Assembly (NCBI GenBank): GCA_902761275.1
Contig: CACWJS010000040.1
Coordinates: 1-32,592, forward strand
DNA from: an uncultured bacterium
GTDB lineage: Bacteria; Verrucomicrobiota; Kiritimatiellia; RFP12; UBA1067
Direction of reading: 5' to 3'
DNA length: 32,592 bases
Part shown: piece after piece, positions 1 to 6,866 of the stretch
Position numbering within the stretch: position 1 is the first letter of the stretch
Layout of the letters: every line of letters starts with the position of its first letter
Made by a program: the position numbers and the translations under genes
The notes under the pieces: model-generated
The model's input: only the letters and a program-made list of their open reading frames with translations
Told to the model about the DNA's origin: nothing
The model's database searches: none

Positions 1-2342
1 CCCGGCACGGTCGTGTCGAGGTAATGTATGGAATGGAATCGCAGCATCCCGAATTCATCGCAGGCCCGAGTTATCGCATCCAACGAAGACTCCATGTTTC
101 GACATTTCTTTTTAAGCGTAGCCGTATATCTCAAGTACTTGAATCCAGTCTCACCAAAGAAGCGCGCCAGATTGCCCCTAAGTTCGGCAGAGATCCAGTC
201 GAAGTCCAGATGCGGGACCATGATCGCAAACGGCAGCAGCTTGCGTCCGTGACGTTCGAGGCAGAGTGCGAAGCGGTTGACCTGCACTCCTTCCGGATCG
301 TAGTCACGCTTGACGACCTCCGCCTTTTCGCCGTCGACGGCGACAGTGTTCGTGCCGACAGGAAGATTTCTGATGTCGAGCGTAAACTCATCCGTCTTGC
401 CGTTCCGGGTAATGCGGAACTTCGCTTCCGGCTCGTTCATGTAGTAGTTGAGCCGCCCGACAACCTTAACGGCCTCGGCCTTTTTCTCCACGACCGTCGA
501 ACCCTTCACGCGCCGCCACGCTGCCGCCACGTCGTGCGGGAAGGAAAGTTCCGCCCAACGTTGAATGTCGCGGAAGTTGAGAGTGCCAATCTTTACTGGA
601 TAGACGCAAGAACTCTCCCTGTTCGCAATATCTTTGCGGCAGAAGTTCGCAAACCAGGTGTCTTTCAGGTCGGGCGAGGCGAAATCCTCGGCCGGTATCG
701 CCACGAAGTAATCGACTCCGCCGGGGACGGCCTTCGTTTCGAGTTTCCACTTGCCGTTCCATGCAATGTTCTCGCTCCAGAGATCGGTCTGCTGTCCGTT
801 CGCGTTTGCCATAAGGTGAAACCACTTCTTCTCCTGCGTCGGCGAAAGGAAGAGTTCGATGGAGTCGCGCATGTAAAGCCCCAGCACGTCGCGGGTTTCC
901 GTCGATCCGTTTGACAGAAGCGGCTTCGCCGTCAGGTTCGCCGCCGGCTCCCCTTCGCACCTCATGCCGACATAAAGGTTAGACTTATCACAGGCGAGCT
1001 GGAGGCGTGTTTGGAGTTTTGCAGCGCGAGGGCCCGTCTGGAATTCGCCGCCCACAGCGGCGTGTTCGCACCAGGCGTCAAGATCGAGGCTCGGAATAAT
1101 TCCCTGCGGCAGTTCCGGCACATCGTAGCGTGGACGCTCGATCACCTCCTTCGGGCCGTAGCGGACGGCGTCGCTGTCCGCCACGCGGAAGGGACTTGCG
1201 TAAGAAACCCCATCTTTGAAACCGCCCTCCGGCAGATCGACGATCTCGGCCTGAAAGTCGTCCATCCAGACCGTGAACTTTCCTTCGGGGCTTTCCTTCT
1301 TGACGATATTGACGCTAACCGGCGAATATGTGCCCTTGCCCTGAAGAGACGGGTTGGCGACTTCATAACGCGCCCAGTCGGTCGTCAGGCGAACCTTCCG
1401 CGACTTGCCGGCGTATGAAAGCGAAACAGTCACATCCGGCACAGATGCTTTCATATAAACGGAAAACACGCCCGCCGCGCCCTTGACCGTTCCCGCGTTG
1501 AACGGCTGGATGCTACCGCCGTGGTATGGGCCCGCCGTCAGGAAGAGCGACTGGCGTCCGGAATGCGCCACATTCGTATCGACGCCAAAGCCCGTCAAGA
1601 AGTCGCACTCGTATCCCTCCGACGGCCCTTTGCCAAAGTCGTAGAGACCTGGACGCGCAAACATGGACGGGATGCCGTCGCGGTCGTGTTCGACGCTTGC
1701 GTTGGAAATGAGATTCGGCGAGGCATTCTCGTCCGCGAGCGCATACACGCCGATGTCGTCAAGCGTGGACTTGAGATCATACGTGCTGAACACGGGCATG
1801 GCGGGCTTGTCCGGCACAGGGGCCGCAAAGGTTCCGGCGGGAATTCCGTTGGCGTAGAAGGAATACTCGCACGATTCGCCGCGCTTGCGGCGCACGACAG
1901 TCAGCTTCACGCTGTCGCCGGTCTTGTAGCCGCCGATCTTGACCAGTTTGCCGTTGTCGGCGGATTGAAGTTTCTTGTTGAGGTTGAGCCACGAGCTGCC
2001 GCGAGGCGTCAGCAGAAAGAGGTAGCCGTCCAAGTTGAAGCCAGTCCAGCCAACTCGACGCCCCTCGTCGAGAATGGCGATCGACCCTTCAATGAGAACG
2101 TCAAGTGGCGCAGTGCGGGCTGGCGTGGCCTGTGTAACGGTGCCAATGGCGTTGGCGACCATGCGGCCATCCTCGCTTTTGACCTTGCCGTGGGGCTTGC
2201 CCCAGTTCTCGGCGAACGTCCCCGGCTGGTCGAAGCCATCCACAAACACGGCCGCGCCTCTGCGCGGCATATTTGCAAACGCCGTCGCCGCCGAAAAAAC
2301 GGCGAGTACGGCAAAGGTCGTAATGCTATTCAATGCTTTCAT
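1..2342 (-). CDS. Secreted multidomain carbohydrate-binding protein with family-9 CBM-like domain (3' end beyond the window)
   Basis: The frame beginning at ATG 2342 stays open through position 1, so about 780 residues are visible and the C-terminus is missing. Residues 1-23 form a signal peptide (MKALNS, hydrophobic core, ATAFA). Residues ~25-200 look like a LamG/concanavalin-type sandwich (VFVDGFDQPG start). Residues ~210-367 resemble a CBM4/9-type galactose-binding fold (NLISNASVEHD start). Residues ~415-600 resemble the family-9 CBM-like domain, with SIELFLSP and a FHLMANANGQQTD stretch. The last ~60 residues (GFKYLRY, LDAITRACDEFGM) look like the first beta-alpha unit of a TIM-barrel hydrolase, so a catalytic domain may follow; that is inference. 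It lies 22 bases after the fucosidase stop and is probably co-transcribed. An in-frame ATG at 2357 would add five residues. Likely role: exported glycan binding or hydrolysis. Confidence 0.8.
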   Translation of the reverse strand, partial: MKALNSITTFAVLAVFSAATAFANMPRRGAAVFVDGFDQPGTFAENWGKPHGKVKSEDGRMVANAIGTVTQATPARTAPLDVLIEGSIAILDEGRRVGWTGFNLDGYLFLLTPRGSSWLNLNKKLQSADNGKLVKIGGYKTGDSVKLTVVRRKRGESCEYSFYANGIPAGTFAAPVPDKPAMPVFSTYDLKSTLDDIGVYALADENASPNLISNASVEHDRDGIPSMFARPGLYDFGKGPSEGYECDFLTGFGVDTNVAHSGRQSLFLTAGPYHGGSIQPFNAGTVKGAAGVFSVYMKASVPDVTVSLSYAGKSRKVRLTTDWARYEVANPSLQGKGTYSPVSVNIVKKESPEGKFTVWMDDFQAEIVDLPEGGFKDGVSYASPFRVADSDAVRYGPKEVIERPRYDVPELPQGIIPSLDLDAWCEHAAVGGEFQTGPRAAKLQTRLQLACDKSNLYVGMRCEGEPAANLTAKPLLSNGSTETRDVLGLYMRDSIELFLSPTQEKKWFHLMANANGQQTDLWSENIAWNGKWKLETKAVPGGVDYFVAIPAEDFASPDLKDTWFANFCRKDIANRESSCVYPVKIGTLNFRDIQRWAELSFPHDVAAAWRRVKGSTVVEKKAEAVKVVGRLNYYMNEPEAKFRITRNGKTDEFTLDIRNLPVGTNTVAVDGEKAEVVKRDYDPEGVQVNRFALCLERHGRKLLPFAIMVPHLDFDWISAELRGNLARFFGETGFKYLRYTATLKKKCRNMESSLDAITRACDEFGMLRFHSIHYLDTTVP

Positions 2343-2364
2343 TTGATTTTCTTTCATCTGATTT

Positions 2365-3813
2365 TCAGTTTCCCTTGTTCGTCTGCTTTAACCAACATTC
2401 GATGACAGGGCAATCGACCGCTGGCTTTTTCACGGGGAGGACGAGTCCGCCCAATGCGCCCTTCTGGTCACCTGACTGACTATGGTGATTTGCAGGAGGT
2501 TGAATCTTGACCTCCGAGCCGTCGTGGAGGAACTGCGCGTATTCGATCTTGTCGAGGAACGCGAGCGGGAGAAAGCCCATTGGGTAGTCGAAGAGATGGA
2601 TGTAGAGCCGCTTTGCTTTCTCGTTGTAAGTAAGAATCGTGCCATGCGGCGCATCGAGGCCGTCCGGCGCGGGGCCGCATCCGTATATCGAGCGGGAATT
2701 CCAGTGCATCCAGCGGGAGAGCCCGTCAAGCCGCTCGGTTGCGCGCGCGTCAAATTCGCCGCGAGCCGTCGGGCCGACGTTCAGTATCAGGTTGCCGCCG
2801 TGCGAGACGGAATGAACGAGCAGTTCAACGAGCTGCGGAACGCTCTTCCACGTCTCTTCGTCGCGGTAATATCCCCAGCTACCGGAGAAGGTCTGGCAAG
2901 TTTCCCACGGAACGCGCTTGCCGCGCACCGTAGGCCACGACTGCACCTTGAACTGTTCGGGGGTGACGAAATCCCAGCCGTCGTCCGTGTCCATCAGGTC
3001 GAGGCGGCTGTCGATGATCGCGGTCGGCTGGAGGCGGCGCGTCAGCCGGACGAGTTCAACGGCGTTCCAGTCCTTGTAGGTCTTGCCGAATTTGTCCTTG
3101 ATAGTGAAGTCGTACCAGATTATGTCGATCTTGCCATAGCCAGTCAGAAGTTCACGAACTTGGGCGAACATGAACTCGCGGAAACGCGCCATGTCCTTTC
3201 CGGCGTTGAGGCGGGCGAAGTTCTCTTCCGTCCAGTCGCGCTTGTCCTTCGGGCAGCGCGGGTGGCCGATATCCACCGTGTAGTCGGGGTGGTGCCAGTC
3301 CATGAGCGAGAAGTAGAAGCCGACCTTTAGCCCCGCTTCGCGGCAGGCATCGACGAACTCGCGGACGATGTCGCGGCCAAAGGGCGTGTTCGTGGACTTG
3401 TAGTCTGTGGTCTTCGTATCCCAGAGGCAGAAGCCCTCGTGATGCTTTGTCGTGAGGACGACGTACTTCATGCCAGCGCGTTTCGCCGCCGCGACCCACG
3501 CTTTCGCGTCCAAAAGGTCGGGGTCAAATCGGGAGAAGTATTTTGAGTCGTATTCCTCGTCAGGGATGTATTCGTAGCTCTTCACCCATTCGTGGCGGGC
3601 GGCGACCGAGTATAGGCCGAAGTGAATGAACATGCCGAAGCGGTCATGCCGCCACCAAGCCATGCGCTCTGCCCGCGCCTCGTCCGTCTCACCAGTGATC
3701 CGACGCGTCAATTCGGGGTATTCCTCGCCTCCGTTCACCGAAAGCAGAGGCACCGTCGCGGCAAATGCGGCCAGCAGCGCGGCAGCAGCAAAAGATACAC
3801 TTCTCCTGTTCAT
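2365..3813 (-). CDS. Secreted alpha-L-fucosidase, glycoside hydrolase family 29
   Basis: The 482-residue product would remove terminal alpha-L-fucose from host or algal glycans by retaining hydrolysis. Residues 1-27 form a signal peptide. GH29 landmarks occur in order: RFGMFIHFGLYS (58-69), TKHHEGFCLWD (122-132), FYFSLMDWHHP (166-176), and IIWYDF (231-236), whose Asp235 sits at the nucleophile position. A later GGNLILNVGPT stretch is typical of the family. The start was set at ATG 3813 because the signal peptide begins there. A reading frame extends 14 codons further, but that part overlaps the promoter. The gene is divergent from an AraC regulator and directly upstream of a secreted carbohydrate-binding protein, which suggests a small fucoside-use operon. 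Family call is firm; the exact glycan is unknown. Confidence 0.95.
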   Translation of the reverse strand: MNRRSVSFAAAALLAAFAATVPLLSVNGGEEYPELTRRITGETDEARAERMAWWRHDRFGMFIHFGLYSVAARHEWVKSYEYIPDEEYDSKYFSRFDPDLLDAKAWVAAAKRAGMKYVVLTTKHHEGFCLWDTKTTDYKSTNTPFGRDIVREFVDACREAGLKVGFYFSLMDWHHPDYTVDIGHPRCPKDKRDWTEENFARLNAGKDMARFREFMFAQVRELLTGYGKIDIIWYDFTIKDKFGKTYKDWNAVELVRLTRRLQPTAIIDSRLDLMDTDDGWDFVTPEQFKVQSWPTVRGKRVPWETCQTFSGSWGYYRDEETWKSVPQLVELLVHSVSHGGNLILNVGPTARGEFDARATERLDGLSRWMHWNSRSIYGCGPAPDGLDAPHGTILTYNEKAKRLYIHLFDYPMGFLPLAFLDKIEYAQFLHDGSEVKIQPPANHHSQSGDQKGALGGLVLPVKKPAVDCPVIECWLKQTNKGN

Positions 3814-3820
3814 GGCATTG

Positions 3821-3850
3821 ATTATATCATATTCCCCTTCCGGTTGTAAA
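3821..3850 (-). promoter_or_regulatory. Sigma-70-type promoter of the fucosidase operon
   Basis: On the minus strand a TTTACA -35 box (3845-3850) and a perfect TATAAT -10 box (3821-3826) are separated by 18 bases. TGA precedes the -10, giving an extended -10. Only seven bases separate the -10 from ATG 3813, so the transcript probably starts at or next to the start codon, with almost no leader. Confidence 0.7.
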
Positions 3851-3855
3851 TACAT

Positions 3856-3891
3856 AATCCTGCCATCAGATTATAACATTCGGACAGGATT
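3856..3891. promoter_or_regulatory. Inverted repeat between divergent fucosidase and AraC genes (candidate operator)
   Basis: AATCCTG (3856-3862) and CAGGATT (3885-3891) form a perfect 7-bp inverted repeat with 22 bases between the arms. It lies just upstream of the fucosidase -35 and about 30 bases before the -10 of the regulator gene. That is a plausible position for AraC-family half-sites acting on both promoters. The regulator link is inference. Confidence 0.4.
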
Positions 3892-3905
3892 TCGGGGCAC
3901 ATTTC

Positions 3906-3930
3906 CGCGCGGATTTATGGTATAATTTCC
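3906..3930 (+). promoter_or_regulatory. Extended -10 promoter of the AraC-type regulator
   Basis: TATAAT (3921-3926) is preceded by TGG, an extended -10, with no good -35 box. The ATG at 3934 follows after seven bases, so the mRNA is probably leaderless. The 25 bases 3906-3930 match the citrate synthase promoter (6796-6820, minus strand) at 24 of 25 positions. Confidence 0.65.
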
Positions 3931-3933
3931 GAC

Positions 3934-4776
3934 ATGCCAGCAATAAAACACAATGAAATACTGCGGAATGACGACTACTTCAAGGGCGGCGAGCTGCCTT
4001 GCATAGTCCGCGAAATGCGTGACGCGCCAAGTAATGCATTTGTCGCAATGCACGATCACGAGTTCTCGGAACTGGTGATCGTCGCGTCAGGAAAGATAAG
4101 CCACGTCCACGCCGACAAGACCGACCGGCTCTCAAAGGGGCACTTCTTCGTGATTCATCCCGGCGAGCAGCACGGCTACGCGAAGCTTGCGCCGAAGACA
4201 GTCATTTTCAATGTGCTGTACCACCGCGAAAGGCCGCCACTGCCGCTATCGATATTGGGCTTTCCGCTGATGGACGAGATCTTCCCCGAAGATCCCGCCG
4301 CCGTCCGCGCCAACACGCTCGGACGTGTCGCGCGAAGCAATCTCAAAGCCGTTCTCCAGATAATCGACTTAATCCGGCGCGAAGAGCATTCCGATCAACC
4401 TCTGCGCCGCGTTTCATGCGAATCGCTCTTCATGTCGCTATTGCTCCTGCTCGCCCGCGCGACGCGGCGCGTGAGTGCGCCATCGCAGGAAAACCCCGTG
4501 CAAAAGGAGATTGACTTCATCACCAAAAACCTGAGCCGCAAGATCACGCTCGACGAACTTTGCGGCGTTTCAGGCAAGTCGGTTAGAACCCTGCACCGCG
4601 AGTTCAGAAAAGCCGTAGGCAAGAGCCCTGGCGACTACATCATCGACATGCGCGTCGCAAAGGCAAAGACTCTTCTTGGTCGCAAGGGCAGCACCCTTAA
4701 AAAAGTCGCGGCAAAGACGGGCTTCTGCTGCGCCGCCCACCTCTCCCGCACCCTCCGCCGCGCCAAGCCAGAATAA
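3934..4776 (+). CDS. AraC/XylS-family transcriptional regulator
   Basis: The 280-residue cytoplasmic protein has an N-terminal cupin-like sensor half (residues ~28-100, MHDHEFSELVIVASG, then GHFFVIHPGEQHGY). Its C-terminal double helix-turn-helix of the AraC type spans residues ~188-280 (KITLDELCGVSGKSVRTLHREFRKAVGKSP for the first helix pair, then AKTLL and VAAKTGF for the second). It is transcribed away from the secreted fucosidase and carbohydrate-binding genes, the usual arrangement for a regulator that activates its neighbour in response to a sugar. The ligand cannot be read from the sequence. No Shine-Dalgarno precedes the ATG, in line with leaderless translation. Confidence 0.92.
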   Translation: MPAIKHNEILRNDDYFKGGELPCIVREMRDAPSNAFVAMHDHEFSELVIVASGKISHVHADKTDRLSKGHFFVIHPGEQHGYAKLAPKTVIFNVLYHRERPPLPLSILGFPLMDEIFPEDPAAVRANTLGRVARSNLKAVLQIIDLIRREEHSDQPLRRVSCESLFMSLLLLLARATRRVSAPSQENPVQKEIDFITKNLSRKITLDELCGVSGKSVRTLHREFRKAVGKSPGDYIIDMRVAKAKTLLGRKGSTLKKVAAKTGFCCAAHLSRTLRRAKPE

Positions 4777-4850
4777 TACGCGGTGAATCTGCACCCCGCA
4801 GAGCGCCCGCATATGGCTGCTCATTTCGTTCGGAGGATATGCGCTGTTTT

Positions 4851-5026
4851 GGTTGGGAAGCGGACGAGGGAGAAAGGTCAATAAAGCGCGGCACTTTTGC
4901 CGCGCTTTCCATTTTACCTTGGTTGAAAAGCGGGCGAGGAATAAGGACATAAGGCGCGGCACTTTTGCCGCGCTCTTAATTTATCGTGGTTGGAAAGCGG
5001 ACGAGGGGAAAGCGGACGAGGGGGGA
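4851..5026. repeat. Tandem ~68-bp repeat, two full copies and a partial third
   Basis: Copies start with GGTTGG/GGTTGA at 4851, 4921 and 4988 (spacing 70 and 67). Each begins GGTTGRRAAGCGG(A/G)CGAGG. The first two continue through about 15 variable bases into the same GCGCGGCA-CTTT-TGCCGCGC hairpin. The third loses the hairpin and instead repeats the 15-bp unit twice (4997-5026). Confidence 0.75.
4883..4908. terminator. Perfect 11-bp hairpin, candidate bidirectional terminator
   Basis: AAAGCGCGGCA and TGCCGCGCTTT pair perfectly around a CTTT loop. On the plus strand the stem ends in TTT and is followed by CCATTTTACC. A second copy with an 8-bp core stem lies at 4954-4973. The site lies downstream of the AraC gene and of citrate synthase, so it could end both transcripts. 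Confidence 0.5.
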
Positions 5027-5241
5027 TAGAGCCGCGCCGAGCCGATGGTCGCGGGTGAGGTAGGCGGAAGGTCGCAGGCGTAAGAGAGTCTTGCGTACGC
5101 AACCAGTGATAGACGCCGAGGCACGGCAGACTGAGTAAGGTTATTTGTCTGATGTGCGAGAGCCGTCGCGAGCCTGGAGCCGGACGAGAGCCCCGCGAGC
5201 CATCGGGCGGCGCGGCGGCGAGAAGTGTATCTCGCCTTTGG

Positions 5242-5286
5242 GCGGACGAGGGGAAAGCGGGCGAGGGGAATGCGGACGAGGGGGAA
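5242..5286. repeat. Three tandem copies of a 15-bp repeat
   Basis: Units at 5242-5256, 5257-5271 and 5272-5286 read GCGGACGAGGGGAAA with one to three substitutions. The same unit occurs at 4997-5026 and, singly, near 4860 and 4930. Confidence 0.8.
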
Positions 5287-5392
5287 ATGGTTGTGGAGCG
5301 GTTGGATTGTAGTTGGAGTTGCGCAAGTGCGCGCGAAGCAGGCCATTCGGGACGCGGCAATTACGGTATAATATCCGCTTTTGCCATTGTAC

Positions 5393-6772
5393 TCACTTGC
5401 CGAGAATGCCGAGGATGCCCTTCCTGTCGGAAAGCTTCACGTACTTGCGCGGCCTGTAGATCGGCTTGTACGCCGGACGAATGATTGGACCTTCGTTCAC
5501 GAGTTCCTCCATCCGGTGCGCGCACCAGCTCACGCAGCGCGCGACGGCGAAGATCGGCGTGTAGAGGTCCTTCGGGATGCCGAGCATGTCGTAGACGAGC
5601 CCAGAGTAAAGGTCGACGTTGGCGCAGATGTCCTCCGCGCGCGGATGGCGCGCCCTGATTATCGCGGGACCGACCTCCTCGACGGTCTCGAAGAGCTTCA
5701 TGTCGTCTGTGCGTCCGGCTTCCTTCGCAAGGGCCCTCGCCTTCTCCTTGAGAAGCTGTGCGCGCGGGTCGGAGATCGTGTAGACGGCGTGTCCAAGGCC
5801 GTAGATGAGCCCCGTCCCGTCGCCGGCCTTCTTGTCCGCAATGCGCTCCAGGTAGCGGGCGACGCTCTCGGCCTTTGTCCAGTCCTTGACGTTCGCCTTG
5901 ATCTCCTCCATCTGGCGCATGACGCGCAGGTTCGCGCCGCCGTGCCGCGAGCCCTTCAGCGAAAGTATCGACGCGGCGACAGACGAATAGATGTCGGAGT
6001 GCGCCGAGGTGACGACGTGGGTGGTGAAGGACGAGTTGTTGCCGCCGCCGTGCTCGGCGTGGAGTATGAGCGAGAGGTCGAGCGTCTCGGCCTCGAGCTT
6101 CGTGTACTTCCCGTCCTCGCGCATGAGCATCAGCAGCGTTTCGGCCGTCGACTTCGCTGGGTCGGGGTTGCGAATCATCAGCGACCCGCCGTCATGGTAG
6201 TGGGCCTTCGCCTGGTATGCGTAGGCGACGATCGTCGGAATGGAGCCGATGAGGTCCATCGACTGTTCAAGGCACTTGTCGAGCGACAGGTCGTCGGGCG
6301 TCCCCTCGGGGTCGAACGCATACGCGAAGAGGACGGCGCGGGCGAGTGCGTTCATGATGTCCTTCGGAGGGTTCTTCATGATCGCGTTTTCCTTGAACCC
6401 GTCGGAAAGCTTCCTGTACTCGCCGATGCGCTGCTTCCAGTCGACGAGCTGCCGCGCGGTGGGTAACTCCCCGAAAAGAAGAAGGTACGCCGTCTCCTCG
6501 TATCCGAAGCGGTGCTCGCGCTTGTCGGCCTGCACGATGTCCTTGACGTTGATGCCGCGGTAGTAGAGTTCGCCGGGGATGGCCTTGCGCTCCCCTTCAT
6601 CCATGACATAGCCGTGTACGTTGCCTATCGTCGTGAGTCCGACGAGCACTCCCGAGCCGTTATCGTTCCTAAGCCCCCTCTTGACGCCATACTTCGTGTA
6701 TAGCGCAGGGTCGATGTAGTCGGCCGCACGCGCCTTTTCCGCCTGTTTCTTGAGCCATTTTCTGTCTATCAT
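5393..6772 (-). CDS. gltA: Citrate synthase
   Basis: The 459-residue cytoplasmic enzyme condenses acetyl-CoA with oxaloacetate at the entry of the TCA cycle. The catalytic triad is visible by family comparison: His241 in HAEHGGGNNSSFT, His328 in GLGHAVYTISDPRA, and Asp387 in NVDLYSGLVYDMLG. SIPT at 177-180 and KGSRHGGAN at 273-281 are also characteristic. ATG 6772 is preceded by GAGGAAA at a suitable distance and by an extended -10 promoter. It is a monocistronic gene between a repeat-rich spacer and a LamG-like protein gene. A methylcitrate synthase role cannot be excluded from sequence alone, but no prp genes are nearby. Confidence 0.95.
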   Translation of the reverse strand: MIDRKWLKKQAEKARAADYIDPALYTKYGVKRGLRNDNGSGVLVGLTTIGNVHGYVMDEGERKAIPGELYYRGINVKDIVQADKREHRFGYEETAYLLLFGELPTARQLVDWKQRIGEYRKLSDGFKENAIMKNPPKDIMNALARAVLFAYAFDPEGTPDDLSLDKCLEQSMDLIGSIPTIVAYAYQAKAHYHDGGSLMIRNPDPAKSTAETLLMLMREDGKYTKLEAETLDLSLILHAEHGGGNNSSFTTHVVTSAHSDIYSSVAASILSLKGSRHGGANLRVMRQMEEIKANVKDWTKAESVARYLERIADKKAGDGTGLIYGLGHAVYTISDPRAQLLKEKARALAKEAGRTDDMKLFETVEEVGPAIIRARHPRAEDICANVDLYSGLVYDMLGIPKDLYTPIFAVARCVSWCAHRMEELVNEGPIIRPAYKPIYRPRKYVKLSDRKGILGILGK

Positions 6773-6795
6773 CTGGACATTTCCTCGCTTAAAGG

Positions 6796-6820
6796 GGAAA
6801 TTATATCATAAATCCGCGCG
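6796..6820 (-). promoter_or_regulatory. Citrate synthase promoter, extended -10
   Basis: On the minus strand TATAAT (6800-6805) is preceded by TGA, with no clear -35. The leader is about 20 bases and carries GAGGAAA before ATG 6772. Bases 6796-6820 match the AraC-gene promoter at 3906-3930 at 24 of 25 positions. Confidence 0.7.
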
Positions 6821-6866
6821 TCTATGTGCTTTGCCGCGAATTCTCGAACTATCACTCGGCAGCGGA

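Larger units (their letters stand above)
4777..5392. other. Gene-free 616-bp stretch with repeats and hairpins
   Basis: I see no credible gene here: no frame with a start signal and no family resemblance on either strand. The stretch holds seven copies of a 15-bp unit (consensus GCGGACGAGGGGAAA) near 4860, 4930, 4997, 5012, 5242, 5257 and 5272, plus two near-identical GC-rich hairpins. It also contains a 12-bp palindrome TTGCGTACGCAA (5091-5102), a 7-bp-stem hairpin GGCGAGA/TCTCGCC near 5217-5236, and a lone TATAAT on the plus strand at 5367-5372. It separates the convergent 3' ends of the AraC gene and citrate synthase. Confidence 0.7.

Noticed and set aside
24-2405. Several plus-strand frames over the left end
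   Set aside because: The minus frame is continuous here with signal peptide and carbohydrate-binding domains; the plus frames are shadows.
5040-5240. Known structured RNA (RNase P, tmRNA, 6S, SRP)
   Set aside because: None of the conserved core sequences of these RNAs could be found on either strand.
5381-6466. 361-codon plus-strand frame after the TATAAT at 5367
   Set aside because: Entirely antisense to citrate synthase with no motif; the promoter-like box alone does not support a gene.
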